This document shows positions 35,328 to 44,683 of a DNA stretch of 64,000 bases, one piece after another. The notes under the pieces were generated by a model. It worked only from the letters and a program-made list of their open reading frames with translations. It did no database searches and was not told the DNA's origin. The DNA comes from Cellvibrio sp. UBA7661 (GTDB lineage Bacteria > Pseudomonadota > Gammaproteobacteria > Pseudomonadales > Cellvibrionaceae): assembly GCA_002483365.1 (NCBI GenBank), contig DLHT01000003.1, positions 186,001 through 250,000 on the forward strand, read 5' to 3'. Each line of letters begins with the position of its first letter. The first letter of the stretch is position 1. The position numbers and the translations under genes are program-made.

Positions 35328-35724
35328 GATAACGGCCTTCTTATAAAACTGCAGGATGATGGCCTGCAAGGAGAGGATTGGATCGCTCGCTGTCCCGGTG
35401 AAACCGAGGTGGGGGCAACAAGGTCGATTTCAAATGAAATCCACAAAAACTTTACCCTGCGCGCGACAGGCGGCGAAGTATACACGATTCAACAAGGGCA
35501 TCCGCCTGGCACAGATGCCAAAAACATCGTCAACTATGGGCGCGATAGCCAGCCGGAGCAGACCGTTCATGGGTTTAGACATAGAGTTACGCCGCCCAAC
35601 CCGCTAGAATGCAGGCTAACTGTGCGGGCATTGCCCCCATCTTATCCGGGGTTGCGTACACCGGCGATCACAAGCCGCCATCGTCACCAACCACTTCAAG
35701 TTCATCCGACACTGGAAGCGATTT
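35328..35724. other. Intergenic region between yibN and gpmI
   Basis: A 397-bp gap holding divergent promoters. An open frame on the plus strand runs through it into gpmI in another frame, but its composition and lack of any recognisable motif argue against a gene. A possible -10 (TAGAAT) lies near 35606 with no matching -35. No repeat or RNA gene was recognised. Confidence 0.5.
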
Positions 35725-37272
35725 ATGAGCGCCAAGAAACCTGTAGTTTTGCTGATCCTCGACGGTTACGGCTATTCGGAAAAAACCAAATACAACGCAA
35801 TCCACGCCGCCAATACCCCGGTGTATGACGAGCTGTGGAAAACCTGCCCCAATACCCTGATCGAAACATCCGGTATGGCGGTGGGCTTACCGGAAGGCCA
35901 AATGGGCAACTCCGAAGTTGGTCATACCACGATTGGCGCAGGCCGCGTGGTGTACCAAAGCTTTACCCGCATCAATAAATCCATCAGCGATGGCGATTTT
36001 TTTACCAACCCTGAATATGTCAAAGCGATTGATAGCACTATCGCCAATGATAAATCGGTGCACATCCTCGGTTTGCTGTCTGAAGGCGGCGTGCATGCGC
36101 ATCAGGAGCACATGTACGCGATGATCAAAATGGCCGTGCAGCGTGGAGCCAAAAACGTTTACCTGCATGCGTTCCTCGATGGCCGCGACACGCCGCCGCG
36201 CAGTGCTGAATCGTCGTTGCAAAAAGCCGAAGACCTGTTCAAAGAATTGGGCACCGGCCGCGTTGCGTCTATCGTTGGCCGCTACTTTGCACTCGACCGC
36301 GACAACCGCTGGGATCGCGTAAAAGCAGCCTATGATGTGATGGTAACTGGCGATGCTGAATACGATGCACTCACTGCCGTTGAAGGCCTGAAGGCCGCTT
36401 ACGAGCGCGGTGAAAATGATGAGTTTGTGAAGGCCACCGTTATCTGCGGTGAGGAAGAAGAAGTCGCGACCATTAACGATGGCGACTCAGTGATTTTCAT
36501 GAACTTCCGCCCTGACCGCGCGCGTGAAATTACCCGCGCATTGATCGATGAATCCTTCGACGGTTTTGACCGCGGCGAGACCCATCCAAAAATTGCGCAC
36601 TTTGTGCAAACCACCGAATACGCATCCAGCATCAAGGCTCCCATCGCGTTCCCGCCAGAAGATTTGAGTAATTCATTTGGTGAATATATTTCCGGCTTGG
36701 GCAAAACCCAATTGCGCATCGCTGAAACAGAAAAATACGCGCACGTTACCTTTTTCTTTAATGGTGGCAACGAAGTGGTTTACCCCGGCGAAGACCGTAT
36801 TTTGGTTCCATCGCCGCAAGTGGCCACTTACGATTTGAAACCGGAAATGAGCGCACCGGAAGTGACTGAGAAATTGGTGGAAGCAATTGAGTCCGGCAAA
36901 TACGATGCAATTATTTGCAACTACGCCAACTGCGATATGGTCGGCCACTCAGGCTTGATGGATGCGGCGGTGAAAGCGGTAGAAGCCGTGGATGTGTGTT
37001 TGGGTAAAGTACTTGCTGCAGTTAAAAAAGTTGGTGGCGATGCCTTGGTCACGGCTGACCACGGCAACGTAGAAGAAATGTTTGACGATGAAACCGGTCA
37101 ACCACATACCCAGCATTCGACCTTACCCGTGCCCTTTATTTTTGTCAGTGACCGTAAAGCCACTATGGCAAATGGCGGATCGCTCGCCGATGTGGCACCC
37201 ACCATGCTGGCGCTACTGAATGTACCGCAACCCAAAGAAATGACTGGCCGCAATTTAATTACGCTCGGTTAA
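35725..37272 (+). CDS. gpmI: 2,3-bisphosphoglycerate-independent phosphoglycerate mutase
   Basis: GpmI interconverts 3- and 2-phosphoglycerate with two Mn2+ ions. The alkaline-phosphatase-like fold shows VVLLILDGYGYS with the metal Asp, LPEGQMGNSEVGHTTIGAGRVVYQ with the phospho-serine (NSE), HAFLDGRDTPPRSA, GRYFALDRDNRWDRV, NYANCDMVGHSG and VTADHGNVEEM with the C-terminal metal ligands. Length is 515 aa (E. coli 514). It starts the gpmI-envC-ctpA-yibQ series found in many gammaproteobacteria; a partial terminator follows. Confidence 0.97.
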   Translation: MSAKKPVVLLILDGYGYSEKTKYNAIHAANTPVYDELWKTCPNTLIETSGMAVGLPEGQMGNSEVGHTTIGAGRVVYQSFTRINKSISDGDFFTNPEYVKAIDSTIANDKSVHILGLLSEGGVHAHQEHMYAMIKMAVQRGAKNVYLHAFLDGRDTPPRSAESSLQKAEDLFKELGTGRVASIVGRYFALDRDNRWDRVKAAYDVMVTGDAEYDALTAVEGLKAAYERGENDEFVKATVICGEEEEVATINDGDSVIFMNFRPDRAREITRALIDESFDGFDRGETHPKIAHFVQTTEYASSIKAPIAFPPEDLSNSFGEYISGLGKTQLRIAETEKYAHVTFFFNGGNEVVYPGEDRILVPSPQVATYDLKPEMSAPEVTEKLVEAIESGKYDAIICNYANCDMVGHSGLMDAAVKAVEAVDVCLGKVLAAVKKVGGDALVTADHGNVEEMFDDETGQPHTQHSTLPVPFIFVSDRKATMANGGSLADVAPTMLALLNVPQPKEMTGRNLITLG

Positions 37273-37278
37273 TGCGCC

Positions 37279-37330
37279 ACCAAACAAACGGCTGATTTTC
37301 TTTCTGCCGTTTGTTTGGTTGTTGTTTTTA
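37279..37330 (+). terminator. Hairpin terminator after gpmI
   Basis: A perfect 14-bp stem (ACCAAACAAACGGC / GCCGTTTGTTTGGT) with a 13-nt loop, followed by a T-rich stretch interrupted by G. It lies before envC, so it may only partly reduce readthrough. Confidence 0.75.
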
Positions 37331-37371
37331 ACAGCCGTTTTATTTTTCTTTTTCAGCAGACAATACATGCC

Positions 37372-38550
37372 ATGAAGCGTTTTTTGATTCTGACCAAAAC
37401 ATTTTTCGCCTGCAGCCTGCTGTCTTTAGCGCTGTCTGGCGTTTATGCACAGGCTGATGAAAAAGCCGAAATGGCAAAACTGCAGAAAGATATAGAAGCC
37501 CTGCAAAAAGAACTTAAACAGGTGCAAGGCACGCGCTCAACGCTGCAAAAAGATTTGGAAAAATCAGAAAAGCAAATTAATGAGCTGCAAAAAAAAGCCA
37601 ACGACATCAATAAGCAGCTTAAAGAGCAAAACAACGAATTAAACCAATTAAAAAACGAACGCAGCCAATTGGAGCAAGCGCGCCAACAACAGCAGGCACA
37701 AATCGCTGAACAAATGCGTGCGGCCCATAAATTGGGCGAGCAAAGTGAAGTCAAGGTTTTGCTTAATCAGGAATCACCTGATCAAGTATCACGCATCATG
37801 AAATACCACAGTTATTTCATGGAAGCACACAGCCAAAAAATGCGCACCTATCTGGATACGATTACGCGAATTGATGCACTGACTCCCGAGATAGAAAAAA
37901 AAACATTTGAGTTAGGTGCGATGCAGGCGGAGCTGGATACCCAGCGAGCCCAATTGAAAACCGTCCACCAAACGCGCCAACAAGCGCTGGCCAAAGTGAA
38001 CAGCGAGCTGAAAAATAAAAATCAGGAATTAAAGCAGCTCAGTGAAGACCGCCGCCGCTTGCAAGCATTGCTGGAGCGCGTAACCTCCCGCGTTGCCACC
38101 ACAGGTGCTATCAACTCTCCCGGTTATGTTCCGTTACCCAAAGGTGGCGAAAAATTTTCACTGCGTAAAGGCCGTTTACCCTGGCCAACACAAGGCAGCA
38201 TGATCCACCGTTTTGGCAGCGCACGTATTGCGGGCCAAATGAATTGGAATGGTGCCTACATTGCAGCACCGATGGGTAATTCTGTTGTGGCGGTACATCA
38301 CGGCCGCGTTGTGTTTGCCGATTATTTTGGCGGCCACGGTCTTCTGGTGATTGTGGATCATGGCGAGGGGTATTTGAGCTTGTATGCGCACAACCAAAGT
38401 TTGCTGAAAAAAGCCGGTGAACCTGTGAGTGCAGGCGAGGCCATTGCCCATGTTGGCAACTCTGGTGGTCAGTCAAGTAGCGGTTTGTATTTTGAAATTC
38501 GCCACAACGGAAAGCCTATAGATCCGGGCAGTTGGCTGGCGCGCAGCTAA
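37372..38550 (+). CDS. envC: Murein hydrolase activator EnvC
   Basis: A signal peptide (1-26, ending GVYA) is followed by a long coiled coil (about 30-245) and a C-terminal LytM/M23 domain (about 270-390) with WPTQGSMIHRFGSAR, HGRVVFADYFGGHGLLVIVDHGEGYLSLYAHN and GGQSSSGLYFEIRHNGKPIDP. The zinc ligands of active M23 enzymes are changed (NWNGAY instead of an HxxxD ligand pair; LYFEIR in place of LHFEIR), as in E. coli EnvC, which activates the amidases AmiA/AmiB at the division site and does not cut by itself. The ATG at 37372 gives 392 aa and the proper signal peptide. ctpA follows after 143 bp. Confidence 0.94.
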   Translation: MKRFLILTKTFFACSLLSLALSGVYAQADEKAEMAKLQKDIEALQKELKQVQGTRSTLQKDLEKSEKQINELQKKANDINKQLKEQNNELNQLKNERSQLEQARQQQQAQIAEQMRAAHKLGEQSEVKVLLNQESPDQVSRIMKYHSYFMEAHSQKMRTYLDTITRIDALTPEIEKKTFELGAMQAELDTQRAQLKTVHQTRQQALAKVNSELKNKNQELKQLSEDRRRLQALLERVTSRVATTGAINSPGYVPLPKGGEKFSLRKGRLPWPTQGSMIHRFGSARIAGQMNWNGAYIAAPMGNSVVAVHHGRVVFADYFGGHGLLVIVDHGEGYLSLYAHNQSLLKKAGEPVSAGEAIAHVGNSGGQSSSGLYFEIRHNGKPIDPGSWLARS

Positions 38551-38693
38551 ACTCTGCCGAAAGGCGGAATTATTTTGTGCGCCATCTGTCATTTTTAAAT
38601 GCTTTGGCTTAACGTGCGCGCTCTGATACGGTACCTGCCAATCAATATTTTCATCCATCTGTTTTTTTAGTTGTTGCGATCATCGGAGACGCT

Positions 38694-40106
38694 ATGTTTC
38701 GCGCTGCTTTCCCCCGGTTTGTTGTAGGGATGTCATCTTATCCTGCCGCCCTGTTTGCACTGGCGCTGTGCTCCGGCACCGTGGTTGCCGATGAGGCCAA
38801 GCCCGCCAATGGTGGTTTGCTGCCGCTGGAGGAATTGCGCACGTTTACGCGCGTCTACGATCACGTGCGCAGTGGCTATGTGGATGAAATCGATGATGCC
38901 CAATTACTCGAATATGCCATCAAAGGCATGATTGCCGAGCTTGACCCGCATTCTGCCTATCTCGATAAAGACGCGTTTGCCGACCTGCAAGCCAATACCT
39001 CCGGTGAGTTCGGTGGGATAGGCCTGGAGGTGAGTATCGATGAAGGTTTTGTCAAAGTTGTCACGCCGATCGATGATAGTCCTTCAGCAAAAGCCGGGAT
39101 ATTGGCAGGCGATGTGGTGATCCGCATCGATGACAAGCCGGTTAAAGGCATGGATTTAAATAAAGCCGTTAATCTGATGCGCGGCCCCAAAAACAGCAAC
39201 ATTCACATCACCGTGATGCGCGAGGGAGTTGACCAACCCATCGAATTCAATCTGGTACGCGACATCATCAAAGTACAAAGTGTACGTACACGGGTACTGG
39301 AAGAAGATTACTTTTATATCAGGCTGGCGCAATTCCAACTGGATACCGGTAAGGATGTCGCCAAAAAATTGCGTGCGCAGCTTAAGAAAAACCCCGCCAC
39401 CAAAGGCATCATTCTCGATTTACGCAACAACCCCGGCGGAGTCTTGCAGTCTTCAGTCGAAGTCGCCGATGCCTTCCTCGATGGAGGGCAGGTGGTTTAC
39501 ACCCAGGGCCGTCAGGAGAACAGCAATATCAGTTACAACGCTGAAGCTGGCGATATCACCAATAACCTGCCGCTTGTTGTCCTGATCAACGATGGCTCGG
39601 CATCCGCGTCAGAAATTGTCGCCGGTGCCCTGCAAGACCATAAGCGCGCCGTGATTATGGGCACCCGCAGTTTTGGCAAAGGCTCGGTACAGTCAGTGAT
39701 CCCTATCAGTAATGACCGCGCCATCAAACTCACTACTGCGCTCTATTACACCCCCAACGGCCGCTCAATCCAGGCACAGGGCATTGAGCCGGACGTCAAT
39801 GTGGAACGGGTGCAGATTGCAGCCATCCAACAAGGGTTGATGACGACGGAAGCCGATTTGGCGCGCCACTTGGGTAACACCAAGGGCGGCAAGGAAAGCA
39901 CCAGTAAAGACCGTGCCGACCGGAGAATCAGCAGCGCCGAACTGCTCAAAGAAGACAACCAATTGCACGAGGCACTCAATTTACTCAAAGGCCTGCACAT
40001 CTTTATCCAGAGCTCACCATTAGCCGCGAGCACGGCAGAGATGAGTCCGGACATAGCGCCAGATATCGTCATCCAACCAGAAGAACCTACCGATATCAGC
40101 GAATAA
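38694..40106 (+). CDS. ctpA: S41 family C-terminal processing peptidase CtpA
   Basis: A signal peptide (about 1-32) leads into a helical region with FTRVYDHVRSGYVDEIDD, a PDZ domain (about 95-175: GEFGGIGLEVSIDEGFVKVVTPIDDSPSAKAGI) and the S41 catalytic domain. The serine-lysine dyad is Ser304 in GSASASEIV and Lys329 in RSFGKGSVQS, 25 residues apart as in E. coli Prc. It cleaves C-termini of periplasmic proteins, among them cell-wall hydrolases in related bacteria. The gene sits between envC and yibQ; only 4 nt separate it from yibQ, so these two are probably coupled. Confidence 0.95.
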   Translation: MFRAAFPRFVVGMSSYPAALFALALCSGTVVADEAKPANGGLLPLEELRTFTRVYDHVRSGYVDEIDDAQLLEYAIKGMIAELDPHSAYLDKDAFADLQANTSGEFGGIGLEVSIDEGFVKVVTPIDDSPSAKAGILAGDVVIRIDDKPVKGMDLNKAVNLMRGPKNSNIHITVMREGVDQPIEFNLVRDIIKVQSVRTRVLEEDYFYIRLAQFQLDTGKDVAKKLRAQLKKNPATKGIILDLRNNPGGVLQSSVEVADAFLDGGQVVYTQGRQENSNISYNAEAGDITNNLPLVVLINDGSASASEIVAGALQDHKRAVIMGTRSFGKGSVQSVIPISNDRAIKLTTALYYTPNGRSIQAQGIEPDVNVERVQIAAIQQGLMTTEADLARHLGNTKGGKESTSKDRADRRISSAELLKEDNQLHEALNLLKGLHIFIQSSPLAASTAEMSPDIAPDIVIQPEEPTDISE

Positions 40107-40110
40107 AGCC

Positions 40111-40995
40111 ATGCCGAAGCAGATTGCCCCTCTCGCTGTCTTCGGCTTTATAGTGTTCGCCTGCTTCGCAAATGGCAGCCCTCTTGCTCCCCAAGCAAAA
40201 TCTGAAGGCGTACCTGCCCGCGGGCAGTTAGCAATCATCATCGATGACATTGGTTACAACCTTTCACTCGGGCGGCGCACCGCCGATTTGCCCGGCAATT
40301 TCACCCTCGCGGTTTTACCCTTTACCCCCCATGGCGCGGAGCTGGCCGAGCGCGCGCACAAGCATGGCAAAGAAATCATGCTCCACGCCCCCATGAGCAA
40401 CCATCACGATTACCCACTAGGGCGCGGCGGGTTAACCAGTACCATGAAACATGCAGAGTTTCTCGCTGTACTGCGCCAAAATCTCGCTAGCATTCCTTAT
40501 GTCAGAGGCGTCAATAATCATATGGGAAGCAGGCTCACCGAGCAGGCCGAACCCATGCGCTGGTTGATGGATGAGCTTCAGCAGCGCCGCCTATATTTCG
40601 TGGACAGCCGCACCAGTGCCCAAACCCAAGCGTTGGCGATGGCGGAACGCATCCAGTTGCCCAGCCGCAAGCGCGATGTCTTTCTGGATGATGAACGCGA
40701 CACCGACGCCATTCGCCAGCAACTGATCAATGCCCTGCAGCGCGCCCGACAGCAGGGCTCGGCTATTGCCATCGGCCATCCTTACCCGGAAACCCTTGCG
40801 CTACTTGAGCAATTACCTCCGCTGCTGGAGCAATACCAGGTAAAGCTGGTATCCGCCTCGCACCTAATGCCCAGCCATCGCCATACCATCCAAAAACCAT
40901 TTAGCTGTCTTGCTCCACCCATGGAGTTGTGGCCACGGCTCCATGTGCCAGCAGACCCTTTCGCCATAGACTATCCTTTCAATAATGACCATTAG
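40111..40995 (+). CDS. yibQ: Divergent polysaccharide deacetylase family protein (YibQ)
   Basis: A signal peptide (about 1-22) precedes the NodB-like fold: GQLAIIIDDIGYNLSLGRR with the first Asp pair, FTLAVLPFTPHGAELAERAHKHGKEIMLHAPMS, VNNHMGSRLTEQAEPMRWLM, FVDSRTS and AIGHPYPETLALLEQL. This is the DUF610 family ('divergent polysaccharide deacetylase'), which is common next to envC and ctpA. Enzymatic activity is not established for the E. coli homologue. Length is 294 aa. The order gpmI-envC-ctpA-yibQ suggests a cell-envelope job. Confidence 0.9.
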   Translation: MPKQIAPLAVFGFIVFACFANGSPLAPQAKSEGVPARGQLAIIIDDIGYNLSLGRRTADLPGNFTLAVLPFTPHGAELAERAHKHGKEIMLHAPMSNHHDYPLGRGGLTSTMKHAEFLAVLRQNLASIPYVRGVNNHMGSRLTEQAEPMRWLMDELQQRRLYFVDSRTSAQTQALAMAERIQLPSRKRDVFLDDERDTDAIRQQLINALQRARQQGSAIAIGHPYPETLALLEQLPPLLEQYQVKLVSASHLMPSHRHTIQKPFSCLAPPMELWPRLHVPADPFAIDYPFNNDH

Positions 40996-41151
40996 GCCTG
41001 CCGGACTACAGCTTTTGGTTATTAAAGTTTCAAATCAAAAGATGAACTAAATCTAGCTAGCACTTCTGATTGCTGTTTATAATCGCCGAGGGTGATTTTT
41101 GATCAACCGGTGAAGGATCCGAGTGTTCAGGAACAATAGCGAGGAATCGAT

Positions 41152-41376
41152 ATGGCTACTACAAACAGAGCAGGTGAACAAGGTTCAGTACCTGTGCGTC
41201 ACGGGCGTTACCTACAAAAAGATGGCTACTGGTACTACACCACCCGTGAAGGAGTGGACATAGGCCCGTTTGATAGCCGCGACGATGCCGAAATTGGTGT
41301 CGGTGAATTTATCGACTTTATCCAGGCATCCGAACCCAAAGTGTCGGACATGCTTAAACAGTACCGTGCGGCCTAA
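41152..41376 (+). CDS. Small conserved protein (DUF6316-like)
   Basis: A 74-aa soluble protein with RHGRYLQKDGYWYYTTREGVDIGPFDSRDDAEIGVGEFIDFI: a Trp/Tyr-rich strand pair followed by GPF and an acidic helix. I recall such small proteins from gammaproteobacteria as DUF6316, but could not check. AGCGAGGAATCGAT gives a usable ribosome-binding site. It is followed by a strong bidirectional terminator, so it is a single-gene unit. The function is unknown. Confidence 0.75.
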   Translation: MATTNRAGEQGSVPVRHGRYLQKDGYWYYTTREGVDIGPFDSRDDAEIGVGEFIDFIQASEPKVSDMLKQYRAA

Positions 41377-41397
41377 GGGTTATCTTGGGCCGATAAT

Positions 41398-41427
41398 AAA
41401 AAAGGGCGCATTGAGCGCCCTTTTTTA
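41398..41427. terminator. Bidirectional terminator between the small protein gene and hisF
   Basis: Stem AAAGGGCGC / GCGCCCTTT with a 5-nt loop, T-run on the plus strand and A-run before the stem. Confidence 0.92.
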
Positions 41428-41452
41428 TTGTTTCAACTTTGCCAATCAATCT

Positions 41453-42226
41453 CTATAAACGCACTTCAATGCCTTGGGCGCGCATAAATGCTTTGGCTTG
41501 GGGGATAGTGTATTCGCGGAAATGGAAAATGCTCGCAGCCAATACCGCATCCGCACGCCCTTGCGTCACACCATCACACAGATGCTGCAAGTTACCTACA
41601 CCACCGGAGGCGATAACCGGAATAGGTACCCCGTCGCTGATCGCACGGGTTAATGCCAGGTCATAGCCTTTTTTAGTGCCATCGCCATCCATGCTGGTGA
41701 GCAGGATTTCGCCCGCACCAAACTCAGCCATTTTGATTGCCCATTCCACCGCATTGATACCGGTTGGCTTGCGCCCACCGTGCGTGAAAATCTCCCAGCG
41801 CGGTGCCTCGCCCGGACCGCTTACTTTCTTTGCATCAATGGCAACAACAATACATTGTGCGCCGAAGCGATCAGACGCTGCTTTCACAAAATCCGGGTTA
41901 TAAATAGCTGCTGAATTGATACCTACCTTGTCGGCACCCGCGTTCAGCATAGTGCGGATGTCATCCACGGTGCGGATACCTCCGCCCACCGTGAGCGGGA
42001 TAAATACTTCGCTGGCTATCTTCTCCACTGTGTGCACAGTCGTGTCACGCCCTTCGTGGGTCGCGGTGATATCGAGAAAGGTGATTTCATCTGCGCCTTC
42101 ATCGTTGTAGCGCTTGGCAATTTCCACCGGATCGCCCGCATCGCGGATACCGACGAAATTTACCCCTTTCACCACACGGCCGTTATCAACATCAAGGCAG
42201 GGAATAATGCGTTTTGCGAGTGCCAT
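41453..42226 (-). CDS. hisF: Imidazole glycerol phosphate synthase, cyclase subunit HisF
   Basis: A TIM-barrel enzyme: MALAKRIIPCLDVDNGRVVKGVNF with the catalytic Asp, DEITFLDITATHEGRDTT, VGGGIRTVDD, NSAAI, VVAIDAKKV, GEILLTSMDGDGTKKGYD with the second Asp and IASGGVGNLQHL. With HisH it makes imidazole glycerol phosphate and AICAR. At 257 aa it matches the family. It is the last gene of the his group (hisB-hisH-hisA-hisF), 121 nt after hisA. Confidence 0.97.
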   Translation of the reverse strand: MALAKRIIPCLDVDNGRVVKGVNFVGIRDAGDPVEIAKRYNDEGADEITFLDITATHEGRDTTVHTVEKIASEVFIPLTVGGGIRTVDDIRTMLNAGADKVGINSAAIYNPDFVKAASDRFGAQCIVVAIDAKKVSGPGEAPRWEIFTHGGRKPTGINAVEWAIKMAEFGAGEILLTSMDGDGTKKGYDLALTRAISDGVPIPVIASGGVGNLQHLCDGVTQGRADAVLAASIFHFREYTIPQAKAFMRAQGIEVRL

Positions 42227-42347
42227 AGCGTTAAATTCTCAAATCCAATCTTAATTCAAGCTGCTTTGCAGGTTGGTGCTGAGCGCAGCGATGCCCAATA
42301 GGGCTATCTCGCAGAACCATCCAATACTTCAACGATGCGCAGACCAC

Positions 42348-43079
42348 TTAATTGGCATCGCAATAAGCCTGCGCTTCCGCCATGCTCAGGGTGCCTTCGT
42401 AAATAGCGCGGCCGGTGATGGCACCGCAGATGCCTTTATGGGCTTCAGCCTTGAGCGCGATGATGTCGTCCATATTGGTGATGCCGCCAGAAGCGATAAC
42501 CGGAATACTGGAAGCCTGTGCCATGGCGACAGTCGCCTGCACATTCACGCCCTGCATCATGCCATCGCGCGCGATGTCGGTGTAGACGATGCTGCTCACG
42601 CCGTCTTGCTCAAAGCGTTTGGCAAGTTCAGATGCCTGCAAATTGGATACTTCTGCCCAGCCATCGGTGGCAACCCAGCCGTCTTTGGCATCCAGACCAA
42701 CAATGATATGGCCCGGGAATTGTTTACACATGTCGGTCACAAACTGCGGCTCTTTCACCGCTTTGGTGCCGATAATCACGTACTGCACACCCGCATTCAG
42801 GTAGTACTCAATGGTTTCCGCGCTGCGAATACCACCGCCAATCTGGATCGGCAGGTTCGGGTAGGCTTTGGCAATCGCCGTTACCACTCCGCCATTGACT
42901 GGTTTACCTTCAAAAGCACCGTTCAAGTCAACCAGATGCAAACGGCGGCAACCTTGTTGCACCCATTGTGCTGCCATCGCGACGGGATCGTCGGAGAAAA
43001 CGGTCGAATCGTCCATCAAACCCTGGCGCAAGCGCACGCATTGGCCGTCTTTTAAATCAATTGCGGGGATAATTAACAT
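42348..43079 (-). CDS. hisA: ProFAR isomerase HisA
   Basis: A TIM-barrel isomerase that opens the ribose ring of ProFAR. MLIIPAIDLKDGQCVRLRQG, LHLVDLNGAFEGKPVN, IQIGGGIRSAETIEYYL, IIGTKAVKEP, IIVGLDAKDG, YTDIARDGMMQGVN and VIASGGITNMDDI are all HisA hallmarks. The ATG at 43079 gives 243 aa; an upstream start at 43145 would read into a repeat. The gap to hisH (128 bp) holds an inverted-repeat element. Confidence 0.97.
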   Translation of the reverse strand: MLIIPAIDLKDGQCVRLRQGLMDDSTVFSDDPVAMAAQWVQQGCRRLHLVDLNGAFEGKPVNGGVVTAIAKAYPNLPIQIGGGIRSAETIEYYLNAGVQYVIIGTKAVKEPQFVTDMCKQFPGHIIVGLDAKDGWVATDGWAEVSNLQASELAKRFEQDGVSSIVYTDIARDGMMQGVNVQATVAMAQASSIPVIASGGITNMDDIIALKAEAHKGICGAITGRAIYEGTLSMAEAQAYCDAN

Positions 43080-43106
43080 TAAACAATCTCTACAGATAAA
43101 TGGATT

Positions 43107-43196
43107 CGTAGGTTGGCGGTGAGGAACGAACCCCAACATGACCATCTTTCAGCCCATGACCAGCGTTGGGGTTCGCAAGCTCACCACCAACCTACG
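43107..43196. repeat. Inverted-repeat element between hisH and hisA
   Basis: The outer arms CGTAGGTTGGCGGTGAG (43107-43123) and CTCACCACCAACCTACG (43180-43196) pair at 16 of 17 positions, and inner arms CGAACCCCAAC / GTTGGGGTTCG pair perfectly. The 90-bp element has the same build as 24990-25075, beginning with GTAGG or GTAGC, although the arms differ in sequence. It is expected to fold into a long hairpin in the his transcript. Confidence 0.8.
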
Positions 43197-43207
43197 ACCA
43201 TGTGGGA

Positions 43208-43879
43208 TCAGGATTTTCCATCCCAATGTAAAAAGTTCTTCAACAACTGCAGGCCAACGGTATGGCTCTTTTCCGGGTGGAATTGCGCCACAAATAAATT
43301 CCCGCGATTTAGCGCGGCATGAAATTGAAAGCCATAGTCGCAAGTTGCAGCAACCAAGCTGGCATCGTCGGCAATTACGCAGTAACTGTGCACAAAATAG
43401 AAGCGGCTATCCTGAGGAATGCCATCCCAGAGAGGATGATCATTATGATGCACCTGATTCCAGCCCATGTGCGGCACTTTTAAATGCGCACCAGCGCTAT
43501 CAATATGATTTTCGCCGAAGAAGCGCACTTTTCCCGGCAAGATACCGATGCAATCAACACCGCCGTTTTCTTCGCTGTGATCCATCAATGCTTGCATACC
43601 CACGCAAATCCCCAGCACCGGCTTACCAGTGGCGATTTGCTCGCGCAGCAATGTGTCGAATCCAAGGCGTTTGATTTCCGCCATGCAGTCGCGAATTGCA
43701 CCCACACCAGGGAAGACCACACGATCAGCCGCGGCAACCACGGCCGGATCAGAAGTCACCACCACATGTTGCTCGGGGGCGACATGCTCAAGGGCACTTT
43801 TGACCGAATGCAGGTTGCCCATGCCGTAATCAATCACGGCAACTGTCTGTTTTGGCGTAATTACTGGCGCATCTGTCAT
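43208..43879 (-). CDS. hisH: Imidazole glycerol phosphate synthase, glutaminase subunit HisH
   Basis: A class I glutamine amidotransferase: VAVIDYGMGNLHSVKSAL, VVFPGVGAIRDCM, PVLGICVGMQALMDHSEE with the catalytic Cys, YFVHSYCV and FVAQFHPEKSHTVGL with the His/Glu pair. It supplies ammonia to HisF. Length 223 aa. The ATG lies 3 nt after the hisB stop codon, so translation is probably coupled. Confidence 0.96.
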   Translation of the reverse strand: MTDAPVITPKQTVAVIDYGMGNLHSVKSALEHVAPEQHVVVTSDPAVVAAADRVVFPGVGAIRDCMAEIKRLGFDTLLREQIATGKPVLGICVGMQALMDHSEENGGVDCIGILPGKVRFFGENHIDSAGAHLKVPHMGWNQVHHNDHPLWDGIPQDSRFYFVHSYCVIADDASLVAATCDYGFQFHAALNRGNLFVAQFHPEKSHTVGLQLLKNFLHWDGKS

Positions 43880-43882
43880 CGC

Positions 43883-44476
43883 TTACAGAGTTCCTTTGGT
43901 AGAAGGGGTAATACCTTCCATGCGCGGATCCTTTTCCAACGCCATACGCAGGGCGCGGCCAAAGGCTTTAAATACGGTTTCGATCTGGTGATGCGCATTG
44001 TGGCCGCGCAGGTTATCCACATGCAGAGTTACACCGGCGTGGTTGACGAAACCCTGGAAAAACTCCCAGAACAGCTCTACATCGAACTGACCGACGCGCT
44101 TTTGGGTAAACGGAATATCCATCACCAAACCGGGGCGGCCGGAAAAGTCGATCACCACACGCGACAGCGCTTCATCGAGCGGCACATAGGCGTGGCCATA
44201 GCGGCGAATGCCTTTTTTGTCGCCGACTGCTTTGGCAATCGCCTGACCAATAGTGATGCCAATATCCTCTACCGAGTGATGGTCGTCGATATGGGTGTCG
44301 CCATCGCAGGTCACATCCAGATCAATCATGCCGTGACGGGCAATTTGATCCATCATGTGCTCAAGGAAAGGAACACCGGTGTTAAACACGCCTTTACCGG
44401 CACCATCAAGATTGAGGCTAACGCTGATTTTGGTTTCAAGGGTATTGCGCGTGACCTGAGCGATACGGTCGGACAT
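43883..44476 (-). CDS. hisB: Imidazoleglycerol-phosphate dehydratase HisB
   Basis: A single-domain IGP dehydratase of 197 aa: RNTLETKISVSLNLDG, TGVPFLEHMMDQIARHGMIDL, GDTHIDDHHSVEDIGITIGQA with the metal-binding HHxxE motif, RYGHAYVPLDEALSR, VELFWEFFQGF and GHNAHHQIETVFKAFGRALR with the second metal motif. No phosphatase domain is fused, unlike E. coli HisB. The ATG at 44476 fits the family; the next upstream start adds four residues. It is the first visible gene of the his group. Confidence 0.96.
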   Translation of the reverse strand: MSDRIAQVTRNTLETKISVSLNLDGAGKGVFNTGVPFLEHMMDQIARHGMIDLDVTCDGDTHIDDHHSVEDIGITIGQAIAKAVGDKKGIRRYGHAYVPLDEALSRVVIDFSGRPGLVMDIPFTQKRVGQFDVELFWEFFQGFVNHAGVTLHVDNLRGHNAHHQIETVFKAFGRALRMALEKDPRMEGITPSTKGTL

Positions 44477-44683
44477 AGGAAGACTCACATTAAGATGACT
44501 GGACTCACAAGCTGATACAAATTAATCGGCGGGAATTATATAGACTTGGCGCGCCGAATTCACGGAAAGCAGCGCTATTGGTGCGATTGTTAAGCCCAAA
44601 TACAGATTCGGCTGCGCAAACTCTTGCGTGGATGGCGAGAAACCTCATCGCCGCATTATTTCATTCACTGATGGATCGATCCT

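Noticed and set aside
35301..35828. A 175-codon open frame across the yibN-gpmI gap
   Set aside because: It overlaps yibN on one side and gpmI on the other in different frames and has no recognisable domain or good ribosome-binding site.
37372..38550. EnvC as an active M23 endopeptidase
   Set aside because: The zinc-ligand positions are substituted, as in E. coli EnvC, which works as an amidase activator.
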